Origin: Hydrangea macrophylla
Taxonomy: Eukaryota > Streptophyta > Magnoliopsida > Cornales > Hydrangeaceae
Direction: 5' to 3'
Length of the DNA: 64,000 nucleotides
NCBI GenBank assembly: GCA_033977485.1
Contig: CM066991.1
Span: 28,889,850-28,953,849 of the forward strand
A model generated the notes under the pieces. The model was not told the DNA's origin and did no database searches. It saw nothing but the letters and a program-made list of their open reading frames with translations. Both the position numbers and the translations under genes were made by a program. This document shows positions 43,357 through 53,933 of the stretch, piece after piece (within the stretch, counting starts at the first letter, position 1; every line of letters starts with the position of its first letter).

Positions 43357-45030
43357 TGACAAGCGGGGATATTTATAAAATACAACCGCGTTAAAAGAAG
43401 AAAAAGCATGGATTTAGTTTACAATTCCTCCATTTATCTGCAATTTGAATTACAAAGCTAGTTTATGCACCTATTGATTAAACTATGATAAGTTGTGTGT
43501 TGTAGCAGTAATTTGTGCAGACTGCAGTTGCTGTGTGAAGAATTGAAAGATAACGATGAAGGAAAAGGCTGGATTCTAAAGAAAATAGATAAAAGCTAAA
43601 ATATAGAGTTCGAACGATTGAAGACCGTTCGATCGATCGATTGAAGACCGTTCGATCGATCGAGAGTTCGATCGATCGGGATAGGTTCAAGCGATCGAAG
43701 TCCCCACAAGTTCAATCGATCGAGAATGGTTCGATCGATCGAAATTCCTTTTTATCAGATTATGCGCGCACGCAACAGAATGCATGTTTTAACCCTAGGC
43801 ATTAGGTTATTTCTATATAAACTCATTTTGTAAACGTTTTGGAGGACGCCCACTTTTACTTTTCACCAGTTCATAGAGAGCAAAGAGTTTGTTTTGTCTT
43901 GTGTTTGTAGGTTTGATCAAGGATTGTCATTGTTGGTTTGGATTTCCTATAGTTTAATACAGGTTTCATCACTCCAGGTTATCTTGTTTTGTTTTATATA
44001 TGTTCTGCTGGTAGTTTACTCCACTTTAGTCTGTTAAACTCGTAGCTTTGTGTGATAAGCAAGTTTACACCATAGTTTTTAGAGTTTTCATGTTTAAATC
44101 TCAACCAAACCCACCCTTAATGAATTTTTACGTTAAAAATAATACTGAGACCCTCTAGACTATGTCTGAGTAGTCTCCGGGTTGGGAGAGCACGATGAAA
44201 CCGTGATCTCAGGCTTCTGCCATGTAGTAGATTAATCTCTGTGTTCGATCGATCGAGGAAGTTCGATCGATCGGACCAGAGGCGTTGTCGAGCGATCGAA
44301 GTCCGTTCGATCGATCGAGAGATGAAGTTGTTCGATCGATCGATGGCGTGTCGATCGATCGAACATTCTGATTCTTGAGGATGTTCTGTGCAGTATTCCT
44401 AGACTTTCTGTTTTACTGGATTGTTATCAAATTGTCCCAAAACGCTCAGTTTGTCAAAACAGTCTATGAACTTTAAGCCTTAAGGTATTTTCTTTCAATA
44501 TATTTTACAAACCACCCTCAATGCTAATACCATTGTAGGTGAAAGTCTCAACTATTGTTTTAAACCGCCTTTTATGTATTTCAAACGTAATTGTGATGAC
44601 ATAGTCCCGGTCATGAAAGGACTATGGAGTCTTTATCTTAAGAGAAGTACGGAATACTGTAGAGAGTGTACTCCATCGTGCTTCAACGAAATTGCATGGT
44701 AGATGGCTTGGTCACGGTGGATTTGTGTAATCCCACCATCCCTTTTTAATTCAGAAGAACACGTTTCAAATCACTGCTTTAGCTAATTAGCTAGTAATTA
44801 GTTAATTTAGTTTAACTGCTTCAGTATAGTAGTGTCGAACTATGGAACTTTGTGTTCTACATCTTATAAAGAATTAGTGAATTTTATTTTTTCTTGTTTG
44901 AGAATAATCTAGGTATTTAGTTTAACACCTTCCCTGTGGGATCGACCTGGACTTAATCCAGTTTACTACTTGCACGATTACCTACACTTGGGTATAGCAC
45001 ACAAGCACACACAACTTTATAGTCGTGTCA
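43357..45030 (+). repeat. Element B: 3' LTR
   Basis: 1674 bp. It differs from the 5' LTR by scattered substitutions and by a 24-bp direct duplication at about 43617-43664 inside the palindrome cluster, which must have arisen after insertion. Confidence 0.95.
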
Positions 45031-45526
45031 AGAGGAAGCGACAAGGAAAAGGCAAGGCGAAGGTGGGAGAGAAGAGGAGACGTGGAGGCGGGACTGATAC
45101 TGATGGAGCTGCTTCTGGGACGCCCACAGAGGATGAGGAGCGTGATTCTGATGAGGAGGTTGACCGGTGGAGGAGGTTGCCCGTTTTGAGTTGAGACAGC
45201 GGTCGCAGGCTGCTGCCCAGGGAGAGTCCTCTTCCGCGCCTCTCCCTACGATTCCCGAGTTTCTATTAGAGGAGAGGGAGGCCCGGATTAGACTCGAGGG
45301 CAAGATAGATCACATATCCACCATGCTGACGACCCTATTAGTCCAGCTAGGATTTGATCCAATCGTGCCCCCATCTTCCCCTCCATCTGCACCTCCACCA
45401 CCCACTACTACACCATCTTCCTCTGCTCCTACTGGTCCTCCAATTGATCCTTCCGCACCATCTACTTCAGCAACACCATCTATGCCTGATCCTCCTGTTT
45501 CTGCACCACCTACCGATGATGTGTAG
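45031..45526 (+). pseudogene. Element A: ORFy, C-terminal part (after B)
   Basis: Resumes at the right copy of B's target site. It reads basic KRQGKGKAKVGEKRRR, acidic EDEERDSDEEVD, then shifts frame near 45165 and continues FELRQRSQAAAQGESSSAP, a coiled-coil-like EREARIRLEGKIDHI and a Pro/Ser/Thr-rich tail ending TDDV at TAG 45524. The layout is the same as the end of B's ORFy. Confidence 0.75.
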
Positions 45527-47676
45527 TTTAGTAGCTATTTTGGACAGTATGGTTGTGTTTGGGTGTTTTTGGTTGGTTGTTGCGTGTATTTGTATACTGT
45601 TGGACTTTTGTGGTTGGTTTGGTTTGTATGGTTGTTATGGATATTATGGGTGGTTGGTTGGATAGTTTGGATTTCTGTATCTATGATGGATTTTGATATG
45701 TCTAATTTTCTCTGTTCTGTACATTCACTTTCCTATATTTCCAGTGCGTAGTTCTATTTTATGCTTGGATCTGATGCTTTATATTGCTTATCTTTTTGAT
45801 CTTTGCTGCTTGGAGTGTGTCTGTTTTCTGTACAGGTTGTTACTATTTTGATTCTTACGATGATATTTCAGGTGATATCTCTCTATCTAATTTTGAAAAT
45901 CACCTACTGCTGACATTGTAATTTTCAGTTGGGGGTGGGATATAGATAGATAATCACCTGTGCGTGTTTTACTTAGCAACCTGAATCACTCTATCTATTA
46001 TAAAAAAAATAAATAAATAAAAAATAAAAAATATTTTTAAACTATCAACCAAGTTTTAGAAATTAAATTAGCAGAATAATTTTGAATTTTCACTTCTATT
46101 TAGCTGTTATCAAGCAATGACACAATAATTTTATTCTCATCCTTTTATGAATTAAGTTCATGCGTTTTTCTAGCTCTCTAGGATAGAAGCATATGTTGAC
46201 CATTCTTGTATCCAAATTATTTGCACGTATTAATAGCTATGCGGAGAACTTAAAATAAGAGTTAATACGACTTTTGTACTTTAAAGAATAAAGTAGTGGA
46301 AACTAGTTACCCTTAGTGAGCTTTTGAATCCAATCTTCAATTCTGAGGGAATTATCACATTAAATTCGAATTGTTCTTATTGAATATGCGATTAAATTCG
46401 TTGAATAGTCTCTATTTCTTCATTTTGGCTGCGTATTAGGGGAGAACGTTCAGGATTAACCAACTAAACTCAATGAACATGTAAGTGTTAAAAATTAAGA
46501 AGTTGAGAAAATGATTTAAGCCATTGTTATTTGCTCCTTATCTTTCCATATACCTGTATCAACGTTCTAACAATATGTGTTGCTCTTAACCCCACACCGA
46601 GTAAATACTTCCAAATTTATTATAAACTTCTAAATCCCTAATCCTATACTTTGACCTCAATGAACCCCATTGCACATCTAATGTGATTGAATTGTTGAAG
46701 TATGTTATGAGGAGGGAGTAATAGTGGGAGGGGTTGCATAAAAGAAAGAAAGAAGATGGAGTCCAGGTTAAAAAAAATAAAAATAAAAAAGAAGAAAAAT
46801 ATATAAATATAGAGGATGGTTGGAAGTAAGTAAAGAGGAAAGTACTGAGTTCAATCACATGATAGAGATGTGCAACTTCCTACCCTTTCATTTCTACCCT
46901 GCTAAATAAAAACACTATCAAGTCAAAGTCTTAATGATTTTTAACAACTTAGTTTAAACATGAACGTGTAATTTGAGTTATCCATGGTATTTCGCTCCTC
47001 TAGTAAGTAGTATCCCTGTCTTGAGACTATACACTCTAAAATGTTCGTCTTTTATAGAGTCGAGTATGGAAGCATTAGTATCCGAAAAATCACTCTTATC
47101 AAAGCTTCCATATCCTGTGCGATCATTATTAACCAGGTTTCTGTGGGATGTTCATTTTTGAGTGTAATAACCATGTGAGACTTGAGTTGAAACTACAAGT
47201 TCTGAAAGGTGTGATAGTCTAAACAACTCTAAATAAAGTTCGATGTATAGCTGTTAATTTCACACACACACGGATACATAGATGTGATGCGTATGTTATT
47301 TTTATCTTGGTGGCATGAGGAGCATGTGTATTTCTTTCATGGTTTGAATGAGGATGATATGATTTGTGGAGCTAAATTAGTAGTTGAATAAAAGGGATTG
47401 TTTAAAAGTTATTCTATAACTTTTTGAGCTTAAAATTGGAGAATTTTGTGGGTATATTCACTGCAAACCCTCACGAGACAACACTCGCCCACTAGGGGGA
47501 ACCTAGGGGTTTAACGGCTTGTTGCATCTGCTAAATGCAACCGCGATTCCTGCAAAAGTGAGTTAGGTAGTTTTTCCTTGTTATTTTAATTGACTTGAGT
47601 TAAATTTATTATTAGTCATTGTAGCATTAGTGTAGCTTGTTTTTATGTTCGCTCTATTGCTAGGGACTAGCAAATC
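45527..47676 (+). other. Element A: 3' untranslated region
   Basis: Homologous to B's 3' UTR over its length, with the hairpin at 45869-45960 and the conserved pre-polypurine-tract block at about 47462-47560. A-rich runs near 46000-46040 and 46760-46800 differ from B. No gene seen. Confidence 0.75.
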
Positions 47677-47691
47677 GCTAGTTGGGGGTTG

Positions 47692-49317
47692 TGACAAGCG
47701 GGGGTATTTGTAAAATACAACCGCGCGAAAAGAAGAAAATGCATTGATTTAGTTTATGATTCCTTTATTTATCTGCAATTTGAATTACAACGCTAGTTTA
47801 TACACATTTTGATTCATCTATGATAAGTTGTGTGTTTTAGTTGCAATTTGTGCAGACTACAGTTGCTGTGTGAAGAATTGAAAGATAACGATAAAAGGAA
47901 ATGCTGAATTCTAATGAAGACAATCAAAAGTTGAAATACAGAGTTCGATCGATTGAAGACCATTTGATCGATCGAGAGAAGCTCAAGCGATCGAAGGTTC
48001 CAGAGTTCAATCGATCGAGGATTGTTCGATCGATCGAACATGCCTTTTATCAGATTTTTACGCGCACGCAGCAGTATAGAAATTTAACCCCAAGCATTAG
48101 GTCTCTGCTATATATATTCGTATTTTATACATCCTTATGGATGCCCAGATTGTTTTCTTCAGTTTTAGAGAGAGAGAGAGAGAGGTTTTATGTGTTTTTG
48201 TAGGTCTTGGAGGTTGGATATTGCTTTTGGATTGCTATTCTCATAGTTTAATACAAGATTTTCATTCCAGGTTACTTAGTATTGTTCTATTTACATTCTG
48301 TTAGTAGTTTAGAGTAGTATAATCTGTTGGATTTAAAGTTTTGCATGCTAAATAGAGTTACACCATTAGTTTACATAATTTTCATGTTCAAAACGCAAAC
48401 AAACGCATCCTTAATGAACCTTTACGTTAAAAACAATATTGTGACACTCAAGACCATGTTTGAGTAGTCCCCAGGTTGGGAGATCACGATGAAACCATGA
48501 TCTTAAGCCTCTGCCATGCAGCAGAATAATTCCTGTGTTCGATCGATCGAAGTTAGTTCGATCGATCGGACCAGAGACATAGTCGAGCGATCGAAGTTAG
48601 TTCGATCGATCGAGAGAAGAAGATGTTCGATCGATCGAAAGCGCGTCGATCGATCGAACCCTCTGATTCTTGAGGACATTCTATGCAGTATTCCTAGACT
48701 TTCTGCTTTACTGATTCGTTATCAAACTGTCCCCAAACGCTCAGTTTGTCAAAATAGTCTTTAAACTTAAAGCCTTAAGGCATTTTTCTTCAATACCTTT
48801 TGCAAACCACCCTCAATGCTAACACCATTGTAGGTGCGAGTCCTAACTATTGAACCAAATCGCTTTTGTGTATTTCAAACTTAAATGTGATGACATAGTC
48901 CCGGTCATGAAAGGACTATGGATTCTTTATCCTAAGAGAAATATGGAATACTGTAGAAAATGTGCTCGATTGAGCTTGAACGTAAATGCATGGTAGATGG
49001 CTAGGTCGCGGTGGATTCGTGTATTCCCAACATTCCTTTTTAATTAAGAAAAACACATTTTAAATTATCACTTTAATTAATTAGTTGGCAATTAGTTTAT
49101 TTTAGTTTAATTATTTTTAGTAGTTGATAAATTGTGGGACTTTGTGTTCTACATTTCTTTTAAATTTTGAATTTTATTTTCCTTTTTGAGATTAATCTAA
49201 GTATTTAGTTTACCACCTTCCCTGTGGGATCGACCTGGACTTAACCAGATTACTACTTGCACGATTACCTACACTTGGGTATAGCACACAAGCGCACACA
49301 GAAAAATTCTCTTGTCA
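47692..49317 (+). repeat. Element A: 3' LTR
   Basis: 1626 bp, TGACAAG...CTTGTCA, followed by TSD copy ACAGA at 49318-49322. Preceded by the polypurine tract TAGTTGGGGGTTG. It has the same palindrome clusters (47944-48040, 48538-48660) and TATA box (~48109) as the 5' LTR. Confidence 0.94.
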
Positions 49318-49322
49318 ACAGA

Positions 49323-50444
49323 CGTGGACTAACTCGTGTACAGCCTAACTGAAATAGTGCGTGCAGACCGATAGCAATGGTGTATGCAAATGAGACAAGC
49401 ATGCGAATGTAAGTCCTAATCTATATGATGCTCCTATTTCTAACAGATAGCAGTTAAACAAATAAGGTCCTAACCATATAGAGTGTGCCAACCCTACTTT
49501 CCAGTATGATCACCAAGGGATAACAGGGGTTTCCAGGGTTTTATGAAGGCTTCTAGGAGAGACTGGGCATTTTTGGTTGATTTGGATAGAGTTTTTGAGA
49601 GAAACAGGCATATCTGGGCATTTCTGGTTGGTTTGGACAGAGTTTCTGAGAAAAACTGGTTAATGCGGTTATATCTGGAATATCTGGACAGAGTTTCTAG
49701 GAAAAACTGTTATTTTGGGTATTATTGAGAAATTTAGACAGGGTTTCTGGGAGAAATTGGTATACCTGGGAATTTTTGAGTGTTTTGGGAATTTTTGGAA
49801 AATCTACGTGGATTTTCTGGGAGAAACTGGTATATTTGGGAATTTCTGAGAAATTTAGACAATGTTTCTGAGAGAAACTGGGATATCTGGATGAGTTGGG
49901 CAGAGTTTCTAGGAGAACATGTATATATGACAGGAGCATGTGACGAAGGTGATCATACTGTCTAGCAAGTTTTCATACTCCTATGTCTTAGGACAGACAA
50001 ACAAGGTTTGTGGTGTATATCTTTGTGAGCATGGAGCAGACATCCTTGTCATGGTGTCTACGCAGGTCAACTCAATGTGATCACATGTGAGTGATTGCCT
50101 TGGAAATCATAAAAAGAGGTTCTGCCTCATGCCACATAAGCGTCTACACTGCGCAGGTAATCCCGTCAGGGCATACAACAGTTATATCACATTGCCCTAT
50201 CTGAAAAGATAAATGAACAGTCCTATGAAAGGTTCTACAGGAATCTATATGCAAAGGCTGGGTTTAGTCAGAGAGGGTCCGTTGACGAGAGTTCTAATAT
50301 ACTGTCAAAGAGACAGTACGAAAGTTTTTTACTCTTTTTGATATACCTTGGAAGGTACAGTATCAACGGTGACTTATGCCCTGGCACAGCAAGACCTGAA
50401 CAATGTCAGCACTGCATTTCAGACACAGTCGGAGGGGGGAAAAT
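49323..50444 (-). other. Element T: 5' leader, right part, with degenerate tandem repeats
   Basis: The part of T between its primer site and gag, separated from gag by A. No coding frame is supported. 49541-49920 consists of degenerate repeats of a GAGAAACTGG(T/G)ATATCTGGGAATTTCTGAG-like unit (irregular spacing, roughly 40-60 bp). The short ORFs here are products of this repeat. Confidence 0.65.
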
Positions 50445-50457
50445 GCAAGAGTCGCCA
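50445..50457 (-). other. Element T: primer-binding site (probable tRNA-Arg type)
   Basis: The minus strand reads TGGCGACTCTTGC three bases inside the 5' LTR. Ogre/Tat elements are reported to use an Arg tRNA; the match to a specific tRNA was not tested. Confidence 0.6.
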
Positions 50458-50460
50458 GAT

Positions 50461-52131
50461 TGTGGACACGCGGAATCCCAGCTCTTTTTTGTTTTAAATT
50501 GTTTTGAAAAGGGAAAAGAAAAGGAAAAGGTCTGTTGAAAACAGATACAAAGTCGCCACTTGGTCTTTAAGGAACCAAGAAACCTAATTTGATTCACCCA
50601 AATGGATAAAGGGCACCGGCCTTTCATAACCAAAGAACTTGGCTCGGGGTTTTGGTACGAGAGAGGAAGGAGCCTTTGTCACGACTAAAACACCCTCAAC
50701 TCGCCCCGTCTTTCGACGGGCCTCAATTATCATCCAAATAATCATCTTATATCATATTTGGTTCGACAATTAATATTTATGATAGGTAAAATCACACAAT
50801 GCAAAGTGAAAGATCACACGAGCAAACCTGGCAAAAAAAATCGTCTAATCACATATCAAGTAATTAAGTTTCCCTAATCTTGAGGGGACATGAATTATTC
50901 TTGAAACAAATAATCAAATAAATCAAAATATGCTTAGCAAGCTAGTATGATGCATGTTAATCATTGAGAAAATAAGACCTCGCAATCCCCGGGACGGATG
51001 AGAAAGGAAGATTAGATTGAGGGGGAAGCATGAATGTGTGATCAAATTCATTCCTTATAATCTTCTTAGATTAGGAGTCACAAAAGCCCCAAATCTTTGC
51101 ATGGATGCAATGTATCTATCTAGAATGTGCCAAGGTTGTAGTGTGTTTTGTGTTCATGGATTCCTAGAATGATTTAGAAGTCTAGAATGTGTATGAATGA
51201 ATGAAGAAAATCATCATGGGATATGTACAAATAAGGTATGGACCACTTCCTAAGACATGAACAAATTTGGAGTACATGTAAGCATCAAATCAAAGAATGG
51301 AAGTAAAAGTGTGCTTACTGTGAATAGTGGACAGAATAGTAACATAATCTTTTGGAAATTGGAAAGAGAGGTTAGGAATGTTTTCAATGCATGATTTTTT
51401 ATGGGGATCTTCCTTATTGTGTTTAGAACACAACCCAAAAATCCAATCTTTAATAACTATCACAGATTGAGAGAAATCATAAAAACAATAGAGGTTATTC
51501 AGAAACAGAGTCCATACTATCGACTGAAATGTTAGAAAATCTTAGAAAATCAAAACAAAAGATCTAGAGGCCCATATAATATAGAAAGTTCCCTAAGACA
51601 CTGAAGTGCAAGGGAAAAATAATTTGGGACTACTAGTTTTGGAAAAGTTTTCTGTAAAATAAGTTGAAAGTCAACGTAGCTGCTGTGACAGCAGAGGTCG
51701 AATGTTTGGACAAAAATGGACCCCTTTCAAGTATTTCCAAGTCAAGCCAAAAATCATGCGTGTTATATAATGAGTTAAGAAGACTTTCCAAGTAGTCTTG
51801 CATTCATATATTGAGTATTGAACTCAAAATAATTCTTTGAAGTTAAATTATTCACTATTTTGAAGGTTTTGAGAAAACAAGGTTTGTTTCTTGAAACCAA
51901 AATGAGGGGTTTAAGAGGGGGGTTTTGAAAAGGAGGTTCTGAAAACATATTTTCAATACTTAATGAAGATTATAACCTCTTAAAATGTCAACATTTGACT
52001 CACATCAAGAAGCTCCAACATTATTGGAAAGTATTGTTTCCATTTTAAAAACAACTTCATGAATACACAGAAATGTATTGAAGTTGAAATCATCATCTAT
52101 CAAACATGTTTTTGAGGTCAAGAGCTACTAT
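50461..52131 (-). repeat. Element T: 5' LTR, inner part (left of C)
   Basis: Starts TGTGGACAC and aligns with S from its first base (GTCGCCACTTGGTCTTTAAGG block at about 50550). C inserted after ACTAT (52127-52131). With the part right of C, the LTR totals about 3.13 kb. Confidence 0.9.
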
Positions 52132-53432
52132 TGATCGGGAGAGAACAAATCCTATTTATACGCCTTAACGAGCATTTGTTAGTATCTTTTTATCCTGTTT
52201 TCGTATATTTTTACTTCATTTTCTATTCTCTGACAGGTTTTGGAAGAAATCAAGTATGTCAGGCTAAACAGGGTGAAAAACCAGAAAGAAAGAAGCTGAA
52301 AAAGCCAGTTCGCGCGCGCGAGAATCCAGAATTCGCTCGCGCGATCCGCGCGCGCGAGGTGATAATTGTCGCGCTTGCGCGACATGTGTAAATATCAAAC
52401 TTGCGTATTTTACTATACTGATGATTCCTACGCGAACGAAACTGCCTAATTACGTCTGGAAAGCTAAATACAGCAGTTTTAATGCGTTTCGAGTTAGGAA
52501 AGCTTCCAAAAACTTGTTGTAAATCTATATATACCCTATTTTACTTCAAATTAAGGGTTGGACAATTAATATACAACCAATATATATACACTTTCAGCCA
52601 TTGAAGGGAGGGAAGCAAGGAGAAGAAGGAGAAGACCAAGGATTCCCATGGCCTCCTCCATCAACTACTTGCCATCTATCACTTCCATGGACAGCTAGAT
52701 CTTAGATCTAGGGTTTCAATGAAGCCCTAGTTTAGTAATAGGGAGTATTTTATGTTTTTATTCTAGTTTTATTATGTATGGATGACAGTTACATGTTCCG
52801 AGGATTTTTATAAATAAATCGTACTTCTATTGATTAAATCATTGCTTTCAAAGTTTATTCTTGTCTTAGATCTATTTTGACTGTGATGTGCTCAATGATC
52901 TATGCTCGCTGTGTTTGTTTAGATTATTTACATGTGATGGTGCTTTATTGATTTGTGCTATCAAGTATCCGAATAATCTATGCCTAGATTAGACGAATTA
53001 TGTCACAACCCTAGTTTAGTGTGGGATAATTCGTGCTAACCGAAGATGGAATATGTTGGTGCTTGAACCATGATTATTTTCTTGACGGAGGAATTGGGTT
53101 TGTAGCCACAATTCCCCATAATCATCCAACTTAGTAAGCTAATTGAACGCATAAATATTCCTATTATGAAGCTAGTGGTGGAGTTGCAATCCTAGGTTCC
53201 CTTTACATATTTACAAAAACACTTTTAATTGCTTTCATAGTTTAGATTTATTTTTATTGTTATTAGTTTAATTTAAATCGAATCAAAATCCGTTTTCATA
53301 ATTAACTAAAGTTAGGTTTTAAAATTAAGTAGCTGTAGTTAACCAATCCCTGTGGGTTCGACCTTTGCTTTCACACTACAAATCTTTTGAAAAGTAAAGA
53401 ACACTTTTTATATCTTGATATTGACAACATCA
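52132..53432 (+). repeat. Element C: 5' LTR
   Basis: 1301 bp. A CG-palindrome cluster (52309-52384; CGCGCGCGCG, CTCGCGCGA, TCGCGCxxGCGCGA) lies about 140 bp before a TATA box (52526-52533). The 3' LTR has 13 more bases in this cluster. Confidence 0.93.
52309..52384. promoter_or_regulatory. CG-rich palindrome cluster in C's 5' LTR
   Basis: Dense alternating CG runs (TTCGCGCGCGCGAG, TCGCTCGCGCGATC, TGTCGCGCTTGCGCGACA) in an otherwise AT-rich LTR. The copy in the 3' LTR (59285-59370) includes the perfect TGTCGCGCTCGCGCGACA. Confidence 0.5.
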
Positions 53433-53437
53433 ATTTT

Positions 53438-53455
53438 TGGCGCCGTTGCCGGGGA
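53438..53455 (+). other. Element C: primer-binding site (tRNA-Asp type)
   Basis: TGGCGCCGTTGCCGGGGA, five bases after the LTR end. Confidence 0.9.
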
Positions 53456-53933
53456 TTGCATTACTACCTTTGATTTTATAATCTTAGTTTAGTTAATTCG
53501 TAAATATTAGATTAGTTTTTATTCTTCTTATTTTCCGTTTTTGTTCTAAATTACTAACTTGTTCTTTTATTTTATAGGTTTCCGAGTCATCAAATCCCAA
53601 CGTTTCCGAGTGGAGTAGCTAATTACCTCAAAGGTGCTTACGCAAATAAAATAAATAAAAATTAAGTAAATTGCTCGCTTTAACTTCGCATCAAATCACT
53701 GTAAGTCAGGACGCTGAGACGCAATTACTTGCATTAGGTTAGTTGTGGAGTGAACACTGCATTAGCTAGGAAACCCGGGGCGCTGGGCTTGACGCGGTCA
53801 TTGCATTACAGGATAATATTCATGCATCATAGTAGTACTGTGTGCTTGCTTGTCGTCTTATTTGCGTGATTGCTATTTGCTTCTTTTGTTTAGTCAGTCT
53901 TTGTTTTTATTTTCTTTTTCTTTATTTTAGTTT
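53456..53933 (+). other. Element C: 5' leader
   Basis: Non-coding. It contains splice-like sites (TTTATTTTATAG|GTTT near 53578 and CACT|GTAAGTC near 53701), but no conserved intron could be shown. Confidence 0.55.

Larger units (their letters stand above)
30441..45030 (+). mobile_element. Element B: full-length Athila-type retrotransposon, same family as A
   Basis: 14,590 bp with LTRs 30441-32090 and 43357-45030, intact 5-base TSD, Asp-type primer site and a polypurine tract. All coding parts are present: gag, protease, RT, RNase H, integrase, ORFx and ORFy. It inserted into ORFy of its own relative A. Nonsense mutations and a frameshift in gag-pro, plus stops at the pol end and in ORFy, make it non-functional today, though RT-RNase H-integrase is open for 831 codons. 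Confidence 0.95.
9180..49317 (+). mobile_element. Element A: Athila-type Ty3/gypsy retrotransposon, hit by D, S and B
   Basis: Bounded by LTRs 9180-10818 and 47692-49317 (TGACAAG...CTTGTCA or CGTGTCA ends) and a 5-base TSD. The internal order is primer site, gag, pro-RT-RNase H-integrase, ORFx, ORFy, 3' UTR, polypurine tract. It is interrupted by D in gag and by S and B in ORFy. Removing these and their duplicated target bases leaves about 14.5 kb, like copy B (14,590 bp). It inserted into T's 5' leader. Lineage call: Asp-tRNA-type primer site, DLG protease, FMDD RT and extra 3' ORFs. Confidence 0.93.

Noticed and set aside
48516..48764. Peptides rich in D-R-S-N/I-E-R repeats in LTR ORFs (also 9325, 26086, 47814)
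   Set aside because: They are translations of TCGATCGA palindromes in several frames, not proteins.
50338..50538. 66-codon ORF across T's primer site and LTR border
   Set aside because: It spans the primer site and LTR start, is low-complexity at the end and has no conserved counterpart.
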